Shown: in pieces, positions 29,771 to 39,301 of the stretch
Position numbering within the stretch: the first letter of the stretch is position 1
Layout of the letters: each line of letters begins with the position of its first letter
Assembly (NCBI GenBank): GCA_937998875.1
Contig: CALLBO010000031.1
Span: forward strand, 24,702 to 88,701
Reading direction: 5' to 3'
Length of the DNA: 64,000 nucleotides
DNA from: an uncultured Granulosicoccaceae bacterium
GTDB taxonomy: Bacteria > Pseudomonadota > Gammaproteobacteria > Granulosicoccales > Granulosicoccaceae
The notes under the pieces: model-generated
Told to the model about the DNA's origin: nothing
Databases searched by the model: none
Seen by the model: the letters and a program-made list of their open reading frames with translations, nothing else
Translations under genes and position numbers: made by a program

Positions 29771-32638
29771 TTAATTCGGAGTATGCAGTTGATGTTCAAC
29801 GGAGTGTTGACTGTTTTCCTGCAGTGCCAATGCTTCAAGCACCAGCAAACTCTGTTCTTTAATATGCAGATTGGCGTAGCCAACCGCTGGCGATGCAGAT
29901 GGTGGGCGACCGGCAAATTCAAGCTCCTGCCCGGCATTCAGCACACGTTCGACGCGATGCCTGGTTGCCCGCCATGCCCCCTGGTTGCGCGGTTCTTCCT
30001 GACACCAGACCACTTGAGACGCATTCGGATAAGTTGCGATAACATCGCGCATTTCCTGATAGGGAAACGGATAGAGCTGCTCGAGTCGAACGATTGCAAT
30101 ATGACTTAGTTTTTCTTCGCGGCGCTTTTCAAGCAGATCGTAGTAGACCTTGCCGGAGCAAAACACCAGCCTGGTCACATCGTTCGCCTCAACAGGATCA
30201 ATCTCAGGCAGCACCGGTTCGAACTTACCACCGGCCAGATCTTCAAGCGTTGAGACTGCAAGTCTGTGTCTTAAAAGACTCTTTGGCGTCATCACTATTA
30301 GTGGCCGACGCATCGGTCTGACCATCTGCCGACGAATCATGTGATAGGCCTGGGCCGGTGAGCTCGGCACAACGACCTGCATATTATCTTCAGCACACAA
30401 CTGCAAAAAACGCTCGAGACGTGCTGATGAGTGCTCAGGTCCCTGACCTTCATAGCCATGTGGCAGAAATAAACCTAAACCGCACAGGCGACCCCACTTG
30501 GTTTCGCCTGAACTTATAAACTGGTCAATCACCACCTGCGCGCCGTTGGCAAAATCTCCAAACTGCGCTTCCCAGATAACCATGGTATTCGGGTCTGCAG
30601 TTGCATACCCATATTCAAAAGCGAGCACGGCTTCTTCTGACAATACAGAATCAATGACCAGAAAATTTGCCTGATTTTCAGCCAGATTTCTAAGCGGCAC
30701 ATAAGCGCCCGGTTTGCTCTGGTTATGCAAGACCGCATGACGATGAAAGAACGTACCGCGACCACTGTCCTGACCGGACAAACGCACCGGGTAACCGTCG
30801 TTTATCAGCGTCGCATAAGCAAGATTTTCTGCGTAACCCCAGTCGATCGGCAGAGCGCCGGCAGTCATCTTGCGGCGATCCTCAACAATCTTTTTCACCC
30901 TGGACTGCAATACAAGACCATCAGGCAGGGTAGTCAGTTTAGTGGCAAGGCTCTGCAGCGTATCAACAGGCAGGGAACTGTCATAGGGCGAGCGCCAATC
31001 AGCTTTAAGATACTCTTGCCAGGCGATATCCTGCGCGAGATCCAAATCGGGATCAACCTCGACATCAGGTGCCACCGTGACGCCGGCATCGAGCTTATCG
31101 CGGTAGTCCTGCACCATCGCATCAGGTACACCCGCTTCTGCAACACCTGCATTGATCAGTTTCTCTGCATAGATCTGCCGGGTGGTAGGCAGTGCTTTAA
31201 TTGTCTTGTACATAATCGGCTGGGTGGCCGACGGCTCATCTGCTTCGTTATGACCATGACGGCGATAGCAGACCATGTCTATCACGACGTCTTTCTGGAA
31301 TTCATTTCTGAAATCAAGTGCTAGCTGACTAACAAAAAGTACCGCTTCCGGATCATCCCCGTTGACATGAAAGATCGGCGCGTTAATCATTTTTGCAACA
31401 TCTGACGCGTATAGCGTTGAACGTGCATCATCAAGATTGCTGGTAGTAAATCCAACTTGATTGTTAACAATGATGTGTACGGTTCCCTTGGTGGAGAAGC
31501 CGCGCGAGTCAGCCATGTTGAATGTTTCCATCACAACCCCCTGACCTGCAAACGCTGCATCACCGTGAATTGCGATTGGCAATACCAACTGGCCGTCACT
31601 GTCTTCATGACGATCCTGCCGCGAACGTACTGAGCCCTCTACCACCGGTGAAACGATTTCAAGGTGCGATGGGTTAAATGCCAGTGTCAGGTGCATATAC
31701 TGATTACCACTGATTTTTATATCAGATGAAAATCCCTGATGGTACTTAACATCTCCGGATGACAAAGCACTCTGACTCTTACCTTCAAATTCGGAAAACA
31801 AATCTGCCGGGTTTTTACCGAGAATATTTACCAGCACGTTCAATCGACCGCGATGTGCCATACCGACAACCATCTCTTTGCAGCCTGCGGTACCGGCGCG
31901 TTGCACAAGGGCACTCATGATAACGATCAAACTTTCACCACCTTCAAGTGAAAATCGTTTCTGACCGACATATCGGGAGTGAAGATACCGTTCCATACCC
32001 TCCGCAGCAGTTAGTCGCTCAAGAATCCACTTGCGCGATTCAGGGCTGAGATCAGGTTTAGACCAGTAGCTCTCGATGCGCTGTTGTAACCACTGTTTTT
32101 GCGTTGTGTGGTTGATATACATGTACTCGTAACCGATCGAGCTGCAGTAAATCTTTTCCAGGTGCGCAATAATTTCACTGAGCTTCGCGGTTTCAATACC
32201 GTGCAGCGACGGCGTCTGAAATTCGGTCTGAAGATCGGCATTGGATAATCCGCACTCGTGCAACTGTACTTCGCGGATTTCGATCTTCTTCATCATGTCG
32301 AGCGGATCAATATCTGCCAGCTGATGGCCACGAGTTCGATAAGCGTCTATCAGCGCACCGACCTGAATCTGCTTGCGACCATGTTCCGCAGAGCCATCTC
32401 CCGCAGGCCCACTGCGGGTCGCTGTGCGGCGGGCCGTGTTATAGAAGTGATTGCGAATTTCAGAGTGGGGAATATCGTGAGCCTGACCATTGACCATCGG
32501 CAACTGCTCAAAGTACTCACGCCATGCTTCTGAGACTGTGTTCGGATCACGCAGATAGTTTTCGTATTGCGTTTCCAGATAAACAATGTTGCCACCGTCG
32601 AGCATCGAGGTGCTTTGCAACATTTTCATGTCGGACAT
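29771..32638 (-). CDS. sucA: 2-Oxoglutarate dehydrogenase E1 component
   Basis: 955 aa, close to the usual 930-950. An N-terminal E2-binding segment ([20 protein letters not shown]) is followed by the thiamine-diphosphate core: [45 protein letters not shown], and a C-terminal transketolase-like half with [17 protein letters not shown]. It decarboxylates 2-oxoglutarate and succinylates the E2 lipoyl arm. It is the first gene of sucA-sucB-lpd-sucC-sucD. A TATACT box (32676-32681, minus strand) is the only promoter-like element I see upstream. The sdh genes, often upstream, are absent here. Confidence 0.97.
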   Translation of the reverse strand: MSDMKMLQSTSMLDGGNIVYLETQYENYLRDPNTVSEAWREYFEQLPMVNGQAHDIPHSEIRNHFYNTARRTATRSGPAGDGSAEHGRKQIQVGALIDAYRTRGHQLADIDPLDMMKKIEIREVQLHECGLSNADLQTEFQTPSLHGIETAKLSEIIAHLEKIYCSSIGYEYMYINHTTQKQWLQQRIESYWSKPDLSPESRKWILERLTAAEGMERYLHSRYVGQKRFSLEGGESLIVIMSALVQRAGTAGCKEMVVGMAHRGRLNVLVNILGKNPADLFSEFEGKSQSALSSGDVKYHQGFSSDIKISGNQYMHLTLAFNPSHLEIVSPVVEGSVRSRQDRHEDSDGQLVLPIAIHGDAAFAGQGVVMETFNMADSRGFSTKGTVHIIVNNQVGFTTSNLDDARSTLYASDVAKMINAPIFHVNGDDPEAVLFVSQLALDFRNEFQKDVVIDMVCYRRHGHNEADEPSATQPIMYKTIKALPTTRQIYAEKLINAGVAEAGVPDAMVQDYRDKLDAGVTVAPDVEVDPDLDLAQDIAWQEYLKADWRSPYDSSLPVDTLQSLATKLTTLPDGLVLQSRVKKIVEDRRKMTAGALPIDWGYAENLAYATLINDGYPVRLSGQDSGRGTFFHRHAVLHNQSKPGAYVPLRNLAENQANFLVIDSVLSEEAVLAFEYGYATADPNTMVIWEAQFGDFANGAQVVIDQFISSGETKWGRLCGLGLFLPHGYEGQGPEHSSARLERFLQLCAEDNMQVVVPSSPAQAYHMIRRQMVRPMRRPLIVMTPKSLLRHRLAVSTLEDLAGGKFEPVLPEIDPVEANDVTRLVFCSGKVYYDLLEKRREEKLSHIAIVRLEQLYPFPYQEMRDVIATYPNASQVVWCQEEPRNQGAWRATRHRVERVLNAGQELEFAGRPPSASPAVGYANLHIKEQSLLVLEALALQENSQHSVEHQLHTPN

Positions 32639-32698
32639 TTTTTATTCCGCGAGAAGTAAGATGGAGAAAACGTGGAGTATAGACTTCGAATAGCTAAA

Positions 32699-32715
32699 CC
32701 GCGACAACATCGCGG
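32699..32715 (-). terminator. Possible weak terminator before sucA
   Basis: Perfect 6-bp stem CCGCGA/TCGCGG with loop CAACA, located between the DUF6231-like stop and sucA. On the minus strand only TTTAG follows, so termination would be weak. Confidence 0.35.
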
Positions 32716-32757
32716 AGGGTACCGAAGAATCAGCAGGTAGACGAGTTACAAACCTGA

Positions 32758-33336
32758 CTACCATCGGTGCTTCTCCCACATTTCGGGATTGGCCCAATGT
32801 TTCGCATTCAGCCAGTCCGGTGCCGATTTATAGGTGCGAATATCAAATTCAAAGATTTGCAGGTCGACATCACCGGAATTTACGGAGGTACGCTGGGAAA
32901 ATCCCAACGCCAGGCTGTCGGTCATCGACCAGCCGTCTGGATATTCGGTCTCCGCGCTGCTGCTTTCTATGTGAATTACCTTATCAGCATGCAAGTCGCG
33001 AAGTCTGGCAAGCAGTCTGGTCAGTAAAGGTTTGCCGATACCACTCAACGCCGGCCATAACAGGCAAACGACGGGCCACCGGTACTTTCCGAGAACGGCA
33101 TAATTAACGGTCTCGGAAAACACAATCTCTTCAAACAGTTGTACACCCGGACTCCCGGGACATAACGGATAGGCTTCGTCCAACAATCGGCACATCCGCT
33201 CCGCAACGTTGTGCTCGGAGGTCAGAATCAGCATATCGAGGCTGTCGAGAGAATCACCAAGAAGCGCTTTGAGCATTGGCGTGTTCAACTGGCTCACCAG
33301 ATCGCCTTGCCTGTCGTCCACAGTACTGTTCGACAC
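32758..33336 (-). CDS. Conserved hypothetical protein, DUF6231-like
   Basis: About 192 aa from GTG 33336, just past the DUF1244 stop; GTG 33321 and ATG 33276 are alternatives, and the upstream part of the frame overlaps the DUF1244 gene. It has no signal peptide. The sequence has a Rossmann-like pattern of hydrophobic strands (DMLILTSE, WPVVCLLWPAL, DKVIHIES) and ends in Trp-rich DWLNAKHWANPEMWEKHRW. It resembles the gammaproteobacterial DUF6231 family from memory; no function is known. Translational coupling to DUF1244 is likely. Confidence 0.65.
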   Translation of the reverse strand: MSNSTVDDRQGDLVSQLNTPMLKALLGDSLDSLDMLILTSEHNVAERMCRLLDEAYPLCPGSPGVQLFEEIVFSETVNYAVLGKYRWPVVCLLWPALSGIGKPLLTRLLARLRDLHADKVIHIESSSAETEYPDGWSMTDSLALGFSQRTSVNSGDVDLQIFEFDIRTYKSAPDWLNAKHWANPEMWEKHRW

Positions 33337-33338
33337 AG

Positions 33339-33629
33339 CTACTTGTGCGTTTTGTCGTATTGGTCTTTCTGGGCCTGCGACGCCTCGGTCTGATATTTCT
33401 CTTTCCACTTGGCATAGGGCATGCCGTAGACAATTTCTCTGGCTGCCTCGACATCAATATCGAGGTCACGATCTGCCGCTTCGGCCACATACCACTTGGA
33501 AAGACAATTCCGACAAAACCCGGTGAGATTCATCATGTCGATGTTTTGTACGTCAGTACGGGTTCGCAGGTGTGACACCAGCCTGCGAAACGCTGCCGCT
33601 TCCAGTTCAGTTCGATTAGAGTCGTCCAC
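33339..33629 (-). CDS. DUF1244 family protein
   Basis: 96 aa starting at GTG 33629. The in-frame ATG four codons upstream (33641) is followed by GGAGG, which makes a perfect ribosome site 5 nt before the GTG and so argues for the GTG. The family core is clear: RTDVQNIDMMNLTGFCRNCLSKWY and VYGMPYAKWKEKYQ. The structure of the family is small and helical with a conserved CxxC, and its role is unknown. Confidence 0.88.
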   Translation of the reverse strand: MDDSNRTELEAAAFRRLVSHLRTRTDVQNIDMMNLTGFCRNCLSKWYVAEAADRDLDIDVEAAREIVYGMPYAKWKEKYQTEASQAQKDQYDKTHK

Positions 33630-33872
33630 GGCGACCTCCATAGGTAATCTGCAGATGTAGAGCCTGGTCTGCGGGTAAAGTTCGATAGTTCAATCAGATA
33701 AGCGCCAGCCATGTTTGGCTGCTCTTAGCCGTTGTCCTGACAGTCCGCTATTATATAAGCGCAATTTCCACACACGGCGTTAATTACACTCTATCTGTCA
33801 CTTTTCTTTTTTCTTTTTAGTGCCTCAATCCCACCGCCGCTATCCCGGCGCAAGCAGACAAGCAACCATCAA

Positions 33873-34187
33873 ATGGAAATTCTATTTATTTTTCTGCTAT
33901 TTGCCACACTCGCCTTCTGGTGGTACAGCACTGTCAGTCGTGAAACGGCGATCCGTTTTGCGCGCGAGGCCTGTAACCGGATCGGGGTGCAATTACTGGA
34001 CGAAACCGTGTCTTTGAATAAACTGCGGCTGCAAAGAACCAATCGTGGACACATGGGTATCGCGCGTTGGTATACTTTCGAGTTCAGCGCGTCCGGTATT
34101 GATCGTCGGTCAGGTTCGGTCAACTTAATCGGCGACAAATTACTCGATATGCATCTTGATGTTGACGTCGAAGAGTTACCGCGCTAG
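33873..34187 (+). CDS. DUF3301 family membrane-anchored protein
   Basis: 104 aa with a single N-terminal membrane helix (MEILFIFLLFATLAFWWY), then a soluble part with AREACNRIGVQLLDETVSL and IARWYTFEFSASG, which are typical of DUF3301. Function unknown. It diverges from DUF1244 across about 240 bp that probably hold both promoters and is followed 77 bp later by the ychJ-like gene. Confidence 0.88.
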   Translation: MEILFIFLLFATLAFWWYSTVSRETAIRFAREACNRIGVQLLDETVSLNKLRLQRTNRGHMGIARWYTFEFSASGIDRRSGSVNLIGDKLLDMHLDVDVEELPR

Positions 34188-34264
34188 CTGATGCCCTGAG
34201 ATAATTGCCGCGGGCATGAATCGATTGTCGAAACCTTACACTGAATCAAAACAGAGAAAGTTAC

Positions 34265-34762
34265 ATGAGTTTATGCCCTTGCAGTTCAGGAGATGAATTT
34301 TCCATTTGTTGCGCCCCTTATTTGAAGGGTAAAAAACAACCGGAAACTGCCGAGGCGTTGCTCCGCTCAAGATATACGGCGCATACATTCGCAAATATCG
34401 ACTACATACAAAAAACACATCATCCGGCACATCGTGCAGAAATAGATCTTGCCAGTACCAAAGACTGGGCAGAGAACTCTGAGTGGCTGAGTCTTGAAAT
34501 TAGAAAGACCGAGCGCGGCGGTGCGAACGATGAAGACGGTACGGTCGAATTTATTGCAAAATTTAACGACACTAACGGCAATCTGGTTAATCACCACGAA
34601 GTCAGCTTGTTTAAAAAACATCAGGACAAATGGTACTTTGTTGATGCAGAGTCACCGAAGGTTGAGCAGATCCGTCGTGATTCTCCAAAAGTCGGCCGTA
34701 ACGACCCGTGCACCTGTGGCAGCGGTAAAAAGTACAAAAAGTGCTGTGGTGCCGCAGCTTAG
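34265..34762 (+). CDS. YchJ family (UPF0225) protein with two SEC-C motifs
   Basis: 165 aa. A SEC-C-type zinc motif at each end ([13 protein letters not shown] at 4-16 and [15 protein letters not shown] near 147-161) brackets a NTF2-like domain ([37 protein letters not shown]). The C-terminal motif is the zinc-binding form found at the end of SecA. The role of YchJ proteins is not established. It is convergent with the hydrolase gene, only 10 bp apart. Confidence 0.92.
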   Translation: MSLCPCSSGDEFSICCAPYLKGKKQPETAEALLRSRYTAHTFANIDYIQKTHHPAHRAEIDLASTKDWAENSEWLSLEIRKTERGGANDEDGTVEFIAKFNDTNGNLVNHHEVSLFKKHQDKWYFVDAESPKVEQIRRDSPKVGRNDPCTCGSGKKYKKCCGAAA

Positions 34763-34772
34763 CCTGATGCGC

Positions 34773-35669
34773 TCACTCACTCAGGCCAATAAAATCAAGT
34801 ACCGAACGCGCAAACACATCATTGCTATCACCAGCCACCATGTGCGCTGCATCTGCAATATCCTGAAACTGCGCATGCGGCACCAACTCCAGAAACTCAT
34901 CCACAGATTCACGACTGACAATCTCACTCTGCTGACCGCGTATTAAAAGTACCGGCAATTTAAGATTTGCTGCAGCGTGTCTCTGGCGCTGATAAAAATT
35001 TTCGTCAATAGTGCCGATGTGTTGCATCAATCGCGGATCCCAGTGCCAGTAAAACCTGCCATCGTGTGCCAGTCGCAGGTTCTTTTTCAGGCCTTGCAAA
35101 CTTTTCGATCCATTTGTATCGGATGCGACAGGAGCGGAATTCGTCTGCCGGGGACGATTTGATTGATAGGCAGCGATCGCGGTAGCTGCCTCCTGCAAAG
35201 ATGCAAAGCCATCTTGATATCGGTTCATAAACTCAATGATTCTGGCAACGCCGGTGTTATCAATTCGAGGGGTAATGTCAACCAGCACCATCGATCTAAA
35301 AACCCGGGACGCGGTTTCACCCTCCGCCAGCATACCGGTAATGCCACCAAGTGATGCCCCGACAAGCACCGGTTTGGTCTCTGAATGCCCGGCAAAATAC
35401 TGCACTACAGTGATGAGATCAGATACCAGCGTATCGACAGAGTAGTCACCGTTTTGCGGCCAGTCACTGTTGCCGTGTCCGCGAGTATCGATGGTCACTG
35501 CGCGCCATCCGGCCCCGGCGAGACGCTGGCCAGCATTGCGCCAGGAGTGACGGGTCTGGCCAGCACCGTGCATTAAAACCACAACTGGACGATGGCCCTC
35601 CCCAATCGAAGTCGCAGCCAGCTGAACGTCATCGGCGACGGGGATATAGAGTGTCTCAGTTGGGTGCAT
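34773..35669 (-). CDS. Alpha/beta hydrolase
   Basis: 298 aa from the ATG at 35669; the frame continues to 35723 but the alignment of the fold begins after MHPTETLYIPV. Oxyanion strand VVVLMHGAGQTRHSW, nucleophile elbow GASLGG (Ser near 120), and the acid/His end IADAAHMVAGD complete a classic triad. The family includes esterases, epoxide hydrolases and C-C hydrolases; the substrate is unknown. It diverges from the acyl-CoA ligase gene at 35812. Confidence 0.88.
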   Translation of the reverse strand: MHPTETLYIPVADDVQLAATSIGEGHRPVVVLMHGAGQTRHSWRNAGQRLAGAGWRAVTIDTRGHGNSDWPQNGDYSVDTLVSDLITVVQYFAGHSETKPVLVGASLGGITGMLAEGETASRVFRSMVLVDITPRIDNTGVARIIEFMNRYQDGFASLQEAATAIAAYQSNRPRQTNSAPVASDTNGSKSLQGLKKNLRLAHDGRFYWHWDPRLMQHIGTIDENFYQRQRHAAANLKLPVLLIRGQQSEIVSRESVDEFLELVPHAQFQDIADAAHMVAGDSNDVFARSVLDFIGLSE

Positions 35670-35811
35670 ACCGCTAACAGGGCATCTTGTAAGGAAGTTT
35701 CGGAACGTGCATTCAGTAGGCAAGTCTATAATAAGTGAGCAGCAACCGCCGGCTGATCTCGATTAGTCGGCAAGTAAGACAAAATAAAAAGCCACATCGA
35801 GATAGAAAACT

Positions 35812-37500
35812 ATGACTGCAAAACCATGGCTTCGTAGCTACCCGGAAGGGGTGCCGGAATTCGCCGATATTGACGCTTATGACAACATTGTCGATGTGAT
35901 GGACGAGAGCGTTGAGAAATTCCGCGACCGTACCGCGTTCGTCAGCATGGGAGCGTCACTCACTTTTGGTGAGCTCGACAAACACTCGAAAGCCTTTGCA
36001 GCATGGCTACAGGCAAGCGGCAAATTTCAAAAAGGTGATCGTGTTGCGATCATGATGCCGAACCTGTTGCAGTATCCGATAGTTGTGTTCGGCTTGCTCA
36101 GAGCCGGGTTGGTTGTTGTTAACACAAACCCGCTATACACGCGGCGCGAGCTTCAGCACCAGCTGGAGGATTCCGGTGCAAAGGGCATCATCATCATTGA
36201 AAATTTTGCCAACACACTTGAACGGACACTGGCGCACGTAAAACCAGAAGTTATTATCACCACAAAGGTTGGTGACATGCTTGGTTTTCCAAAGTCTCTT
36301 ATCGTCAATGCTGTAGTTAAATACGTAAAGAAAATGGTACCTGCATTTAATCTGCCCGGTAGTATTTCCTTCAATGATGTACTCCGGCAGGGCGCTGGAA
36401 AGCAGGCTGAGACAGTTGCGTTAACACATGATGATCTGGCTTTTCTGCAGTACACCGGTGGTACAACCGGTGTGGCCAAAGGCGCGATGCTGAGCCATGG
36501 CAATATGGTCGCCAACATGCAACAGGCACATCACTGGCTTGAGCCTTCCAATGTTGAGGAAGGCAGGGAAATAATTATCACAGCGCTGCCGCTTTATCAT
36601 ATCTTTGCGTTAACTGCCAATTGCCTGGTGTTCGCAAAAATTGGTGCGACAAATATATTGATACTAAATCCGCGTGATCTGCCGGCTTTTATAAAGGAAC
36701 TGGCAAAGTATAAATTCAGCGCAATTACCGGCGTTAATACACTATTTAATGCACTGCTGAACACCGAAGGCTTCAATAAGCTTGATTTTTCAAGTTTAAA
36801 ACTCACGCTCGGCGGTGGCATGGCAGTGCAAAAATCCGTGGCGGAAGAATGGAAAGAAGTCACCGGCTGTCCGTTAATAGAAGCTTATGGCCTAACAGAA
36901 ACCAGTCCTGCAGCGTGTATTAATCCGATAACCGCAACCGAATATAACGGCGCGATCGGCCTGCCCATCTCTTCCACTGAAGCCTGTGTGAAAGATGAAG
37001 ATGGCAATACGCTGCCGGTTGGAGAACGCGGCGAGTTATGTATCCGCGGGCCACAGGTGATGCAGGGTTATTGGCAACGCGACGAAGCGACCGCTAAAAC
37101 CATAGACAGCGATAACTGGTTGCACACTGGTGATGTAGCCATTATGGATGAGCAAGGTTATTTCACAATCGTAGATCGTCTAAAAGATATGATTCTGGTT
37201 TCCGGCTTCAACGTTTATCCGAATGAAATCGAAAATGTATTGGTATCTCACCCCGGTATTCTTGAGGTCGGCGCTATCGGTATACCAGATGTTCATTCCG
37301 GTGAAGTCGTCAAAGTGATTATTGTCGCTAAAGACAAATCACTAACCGAAGACGATGTGAAGCAATTCTGCCGTGAGAACTTCACCGGCTATAAAAGACC
37401 CAAAGAGATTGCTTTTGTGGATGAACTGCCAAAGTCGAATGTCGGCAAGATACTGCGTCGCGAGCTGCGTGAGCAAGATGAACAGGCACGCTCCAGTTGA
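35812..37500 (+). CDS. fadD: Long-chain fatty acid-CoA ligase
   Basis: 562 aa, near the length of E. coli FadD (561). The ATP/AMP P-loop is YTGGTTGVAKGA (214-225), followed by YGLTETSP, the FACS signature (DNWLHTGDVAIMDEQGYF, VDRLKDMILVSGFNVYPNEIE) and the C-terminal catalytic Lys in KSNVGKILRR. It activates fatty acids with ATP and CoA at the inner membrane for beta-oxidation or lipid synthesis. A second acyl-CoA ligase lies at 42 kb. Confidence 0.93.
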   Translation: MTAKPWLRSYPEGVPEFADIDAYDNIVDVMDESVEKFRDRTAFVSMGASLTFGELDKHSKAFAAWLQASGKFQKGDRVAIMMPNLLQYPIVVFGLLRAGLVVVNTNPLYTRRELQHQLEDSGAKGIIIIENFANTLERTLAHVKPEVIITTKVGDMLGFPKSLIVNAVVKYVKKMVPAFNLPGSISFNDVLRQGAGKQAETVALTHDDLAFLQYTGGTTGVAKGAMLSHGNMVANMQQAHHWLEPSNVEEGREIIITALPLYHIFALTANCLVFAKIGATNILILNPRDLPAFIKELAKYKFSAITGVNTLFNALLNTEGFNKLDFSSLKLTLGGGMAVQKSVAEEWKEVTGCPLIEAYGLTETSPAACINPITATEYNGAIGLPISSTEACVKDEDGNTLPVGERGELCIRGPQVMQGYWQRDEATAKTIDSDNWLHTGDVAIMDEQGYFTIVDRLKDMILVSGFNVYPNEIENVLVSHPGILEVGAIGIPDVHSGEVVKVIIVAKDKSLTEDDVKQFCRENFTGYKRPKEIAFVDELPKSNVGKILRRELREQDEQARSS

Positions 37501-37567
37501 ACGCGCTAAGACTCCATCTTGAGTTCGGTATGTAAGTCAAAACGCCGACAAACCATTTTCAAAGACT

Positions 37568-37632
37568 GTCTCGCTAAGGGTGCGAGACTATGGCCGGTAT
37601 ATAGCGTCATCTCCCTGAAGAATCAGTCTTCA
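37568..37632. terminator. Pair of hairpins between fadD and the cold-shock gene
   Basis: GTCTCGC/GCGAGAC (37568-37588, 7-nt loop) and TGAAGA/TCTTCA (37616-37632, 5-nt loop) lie between the convergent genes. Neither has a clear T-run, so they are only terminator candidates. Confidence 0.35.
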
Positions 37633-37649
37633 CAAGCAAAACAACCAGT

Positions 37650-37862
37650 TTACTGATCAAGCCTTGAGACTTCCGCTGCCTGCCAGCCTTTATCGCTTTT
37701 AGTCTGTATGAACTCCACCTGCTGACCCTCCGCCAGCGTCTTGTAACCCTCACCCTCGATAGAACGGTAATGAACGAATACATCTTCACCCGCCTCGTTG
37801 AGAATGAACCCATACCCTTTAGCGTTATCAAACCACTTAACAGTGCCTATTGATTTTTCCAT
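37650..37862 (-). CDS. Cold-shock domain protein (CspA family)
   Basis: 70 aa, a single OB-fold cold-shock domain. RNP1 is KGYGFI and RNP2 is VFVHY, with Tyr where most Csp proteins have Phe or His-Phe. It binds single-stranded RNA/DNA as an RNA chaperone. It is a close paralogue of the protein at 54935-55216 (shared [18 protein letters not shown]). Whether it is cold-induced cannot be told from the sequence. Confidence 0.93.
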   Translation of the reverse strand: MEKSIGTVKWFDNAKGYGFILNEAGEDVFVHYRSIEGEGYKTLAEGQQVEFIQTKSDKGWQAAEVSRLDQ

Positions 37863-38219
37863 CTTCTAACCTGACGCGCTCTCAGATCGTGCTCCGGGCG
37901 CTTCTTCTAATAATAATTTTTTAAACTCGCCAACCTCAAGCGTATCCAATTGACATATCAACATATATTCTGTTGGCCGCCATTTACTGGATGCTTGTAG
38001 GAATAATCCTACAAGAAACGGGCGAAAAAGTCCCGAAACCTTTGGATATTACGGAATTCGCACCAAAGTATCCTCAGCACGCCCCCACTGATATCAGACT
38101 GTAGCGGGTACCAGGTGCACTCTTTCCTAAATTCTTCACGATTCAGAACCAGATCAATTCGCCGATAACCTGCTTCGAAGGTGAAAAGCCAATCATAAAC
38201 CTGACTTCAAGGGGGGACG
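37863..38219. other. Divergent intergenic region, cold-shock gene leader and protease promoter
   Basis: 357 bp shared by the cold-shock gene (-) and the predicted protease (+). It contains a perfect palindrome (37994-38015). I see no coding frame of interest. Confidence 0.5.
37994..38015. promoter_or_regulatory. Perfect 22-bp palindrome, candidate operator or RNA hairpin
   Basis: CTTGTAGGA (37994-38002), ATAA, TCCTACAAG (38007-38015). No T-run follows on either strand, so an operator or leader hairpin is more likely than a terminator. It is 132 bp from the cold-shock start and 204 bp from the protease start. Confidence 0.5.
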
Positions 38220-38999
38220 ATGAAGATTCTGAGCTTTAATTTTCTGCGCCCTTTGCTGTTGCTCGGTGTGTTGTTTGCTGTGGGTGGTATCACAGCACAT
38301 CAGATTGTCTACTCACGCTCCTGGTACGCGCCACTGGAGGTCGTGGTCTATCCAATCAATGCGGATAGTTCGATCGAAACACACAACTACATCAACACGC
38401 TCAGCACCGATACATTCGCCGAAATAGACGACTGGTTCAAAACCGAAGCCAAGCGGCACAAAGTACCCATTTATCAGCCGGTGAAAGTACGTCTCGGTGA
38501 CCGGGTGGATTCTGTTCCACCACCACTACCTGTAGACAAAGGTGTATTGCGCACAGTGATGTGGGGTCTGCATCTGCGTTACTGGGTATGGCGCAACACA
38601 CCGGACAACGACTCCAATCTTCGTCGCGTAAGAGTATTCGCAGCCTACTATCAAGGCGAGGACGATACGCCACTGGCACATTCAGTGGGTCTGCAACAAG
38701 GACTGATCGGGGTTGTAAACGCCTTTGCCGACACCCGGCAAACACCACAAAACAATATTATTATCGCCCACGAGATTCTGCATACCGTGGGCGCCTCTGA
38801 TAAATATAATTCTTTTGGCGGTCCGGAGTTTCCCTATGGCTACGCTAATCCGAACCGCGAGCCTTTATATCCGCAACGATATGCAGAAATAATGGTTGGG
38901 CGCATACCAACATCGCCCTACTCTTCGTATATGGCAACGAGTCTTAAAAGTGTCAGGATCAATCCGCTGACAGCGAGCGAGATAGCCTGGTACGACTAG
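38220..38999 (+). CDS. Predicted membrane-anchored zinc metalloprotease (HExxH)
   Basis: 259 aa with an uncleaved N-terminal signal-anchor (about 9-31) and an otherwise soluble, probably periplasmic body. The zinc motif is AHEILHTVGASDKY (183-196), with His184, Glu185 and His188. A later AEIMVGRIP segment (222-230) has a Glu (223) placed to be the third ligand in a gluzincin-like site, plus a Met; this is an inference. AGGGGGG-like sequence (ggggggacg) provides the ribosome site. No close named family is recognised. It precedes envC-ctpA on the same strand with a 300-bp gap, so a role in envelope remodelling is possible. Confidence 0.75.
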   Translation: MKILSFNFLRPLLLLGVLFAVGGITAHQIVYSRSWYAPLEVVVYPINADSSIETHNYINTLSTDTFAEIDDWFKTEAKRHKVPIYQPVKVRLGDRVDSVPPPLPVDKGVLRTVMWGLHLRYWVWRNTPDNDSNLRRVRVFAAYYQGEDDTPLAHSVGLQQGLIGVVNAFADTRQTPQNNIIIAHEILHTVGASDKYNSFGGPEFPYGYANPNREPLYPQRYAEIMVGRIPTSPYSSYMATSLKSVRINPLTASEIAWYD

Positions 39000-39301
39000 C
39001 TCCGTCTCATCTTTACAAATCAGTGTGTTTTGTAAATCAAATCGATGACAACTGTTTGTGTCCACCGCGTGGGCGACGCCTGGGCAGAGCAACAAAAACC
39101 TCCGACCACACGTTACTGTGCACACAAATTCAACCCCAAAAATCTCTCGCGTCCACTACGCTTATAGGGGCCAATACGGGAACACTCGGTTATAGCCTAC
39201 TACCGCGCTTCGGTGAAACATCCGTACCTCCAGGCAGCATCGCTTTCAGCAGCCAGGCACCGGGGTAGCGAATACAGAAACAGGGTTCAACTGGAACAAT
39301 A
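39000..39301. other. Intergenic region before envC
   Basis: 302 bp. An 81-codon plus-strand frame (39023-39268) lacks a ribosome site and resembles no known family. I see nothing else. Confidence 0.45.

Noticed and set aside
30725..31324. 199-codon plus-strand frame inside sucA
   Set aside because: Antisense shadow of a strongly conserved enzyme gene.
39023..39268. 81-codon plus-strand frame before envC
   Set aside because: No ribosome site, no similarity, unlikely composition.
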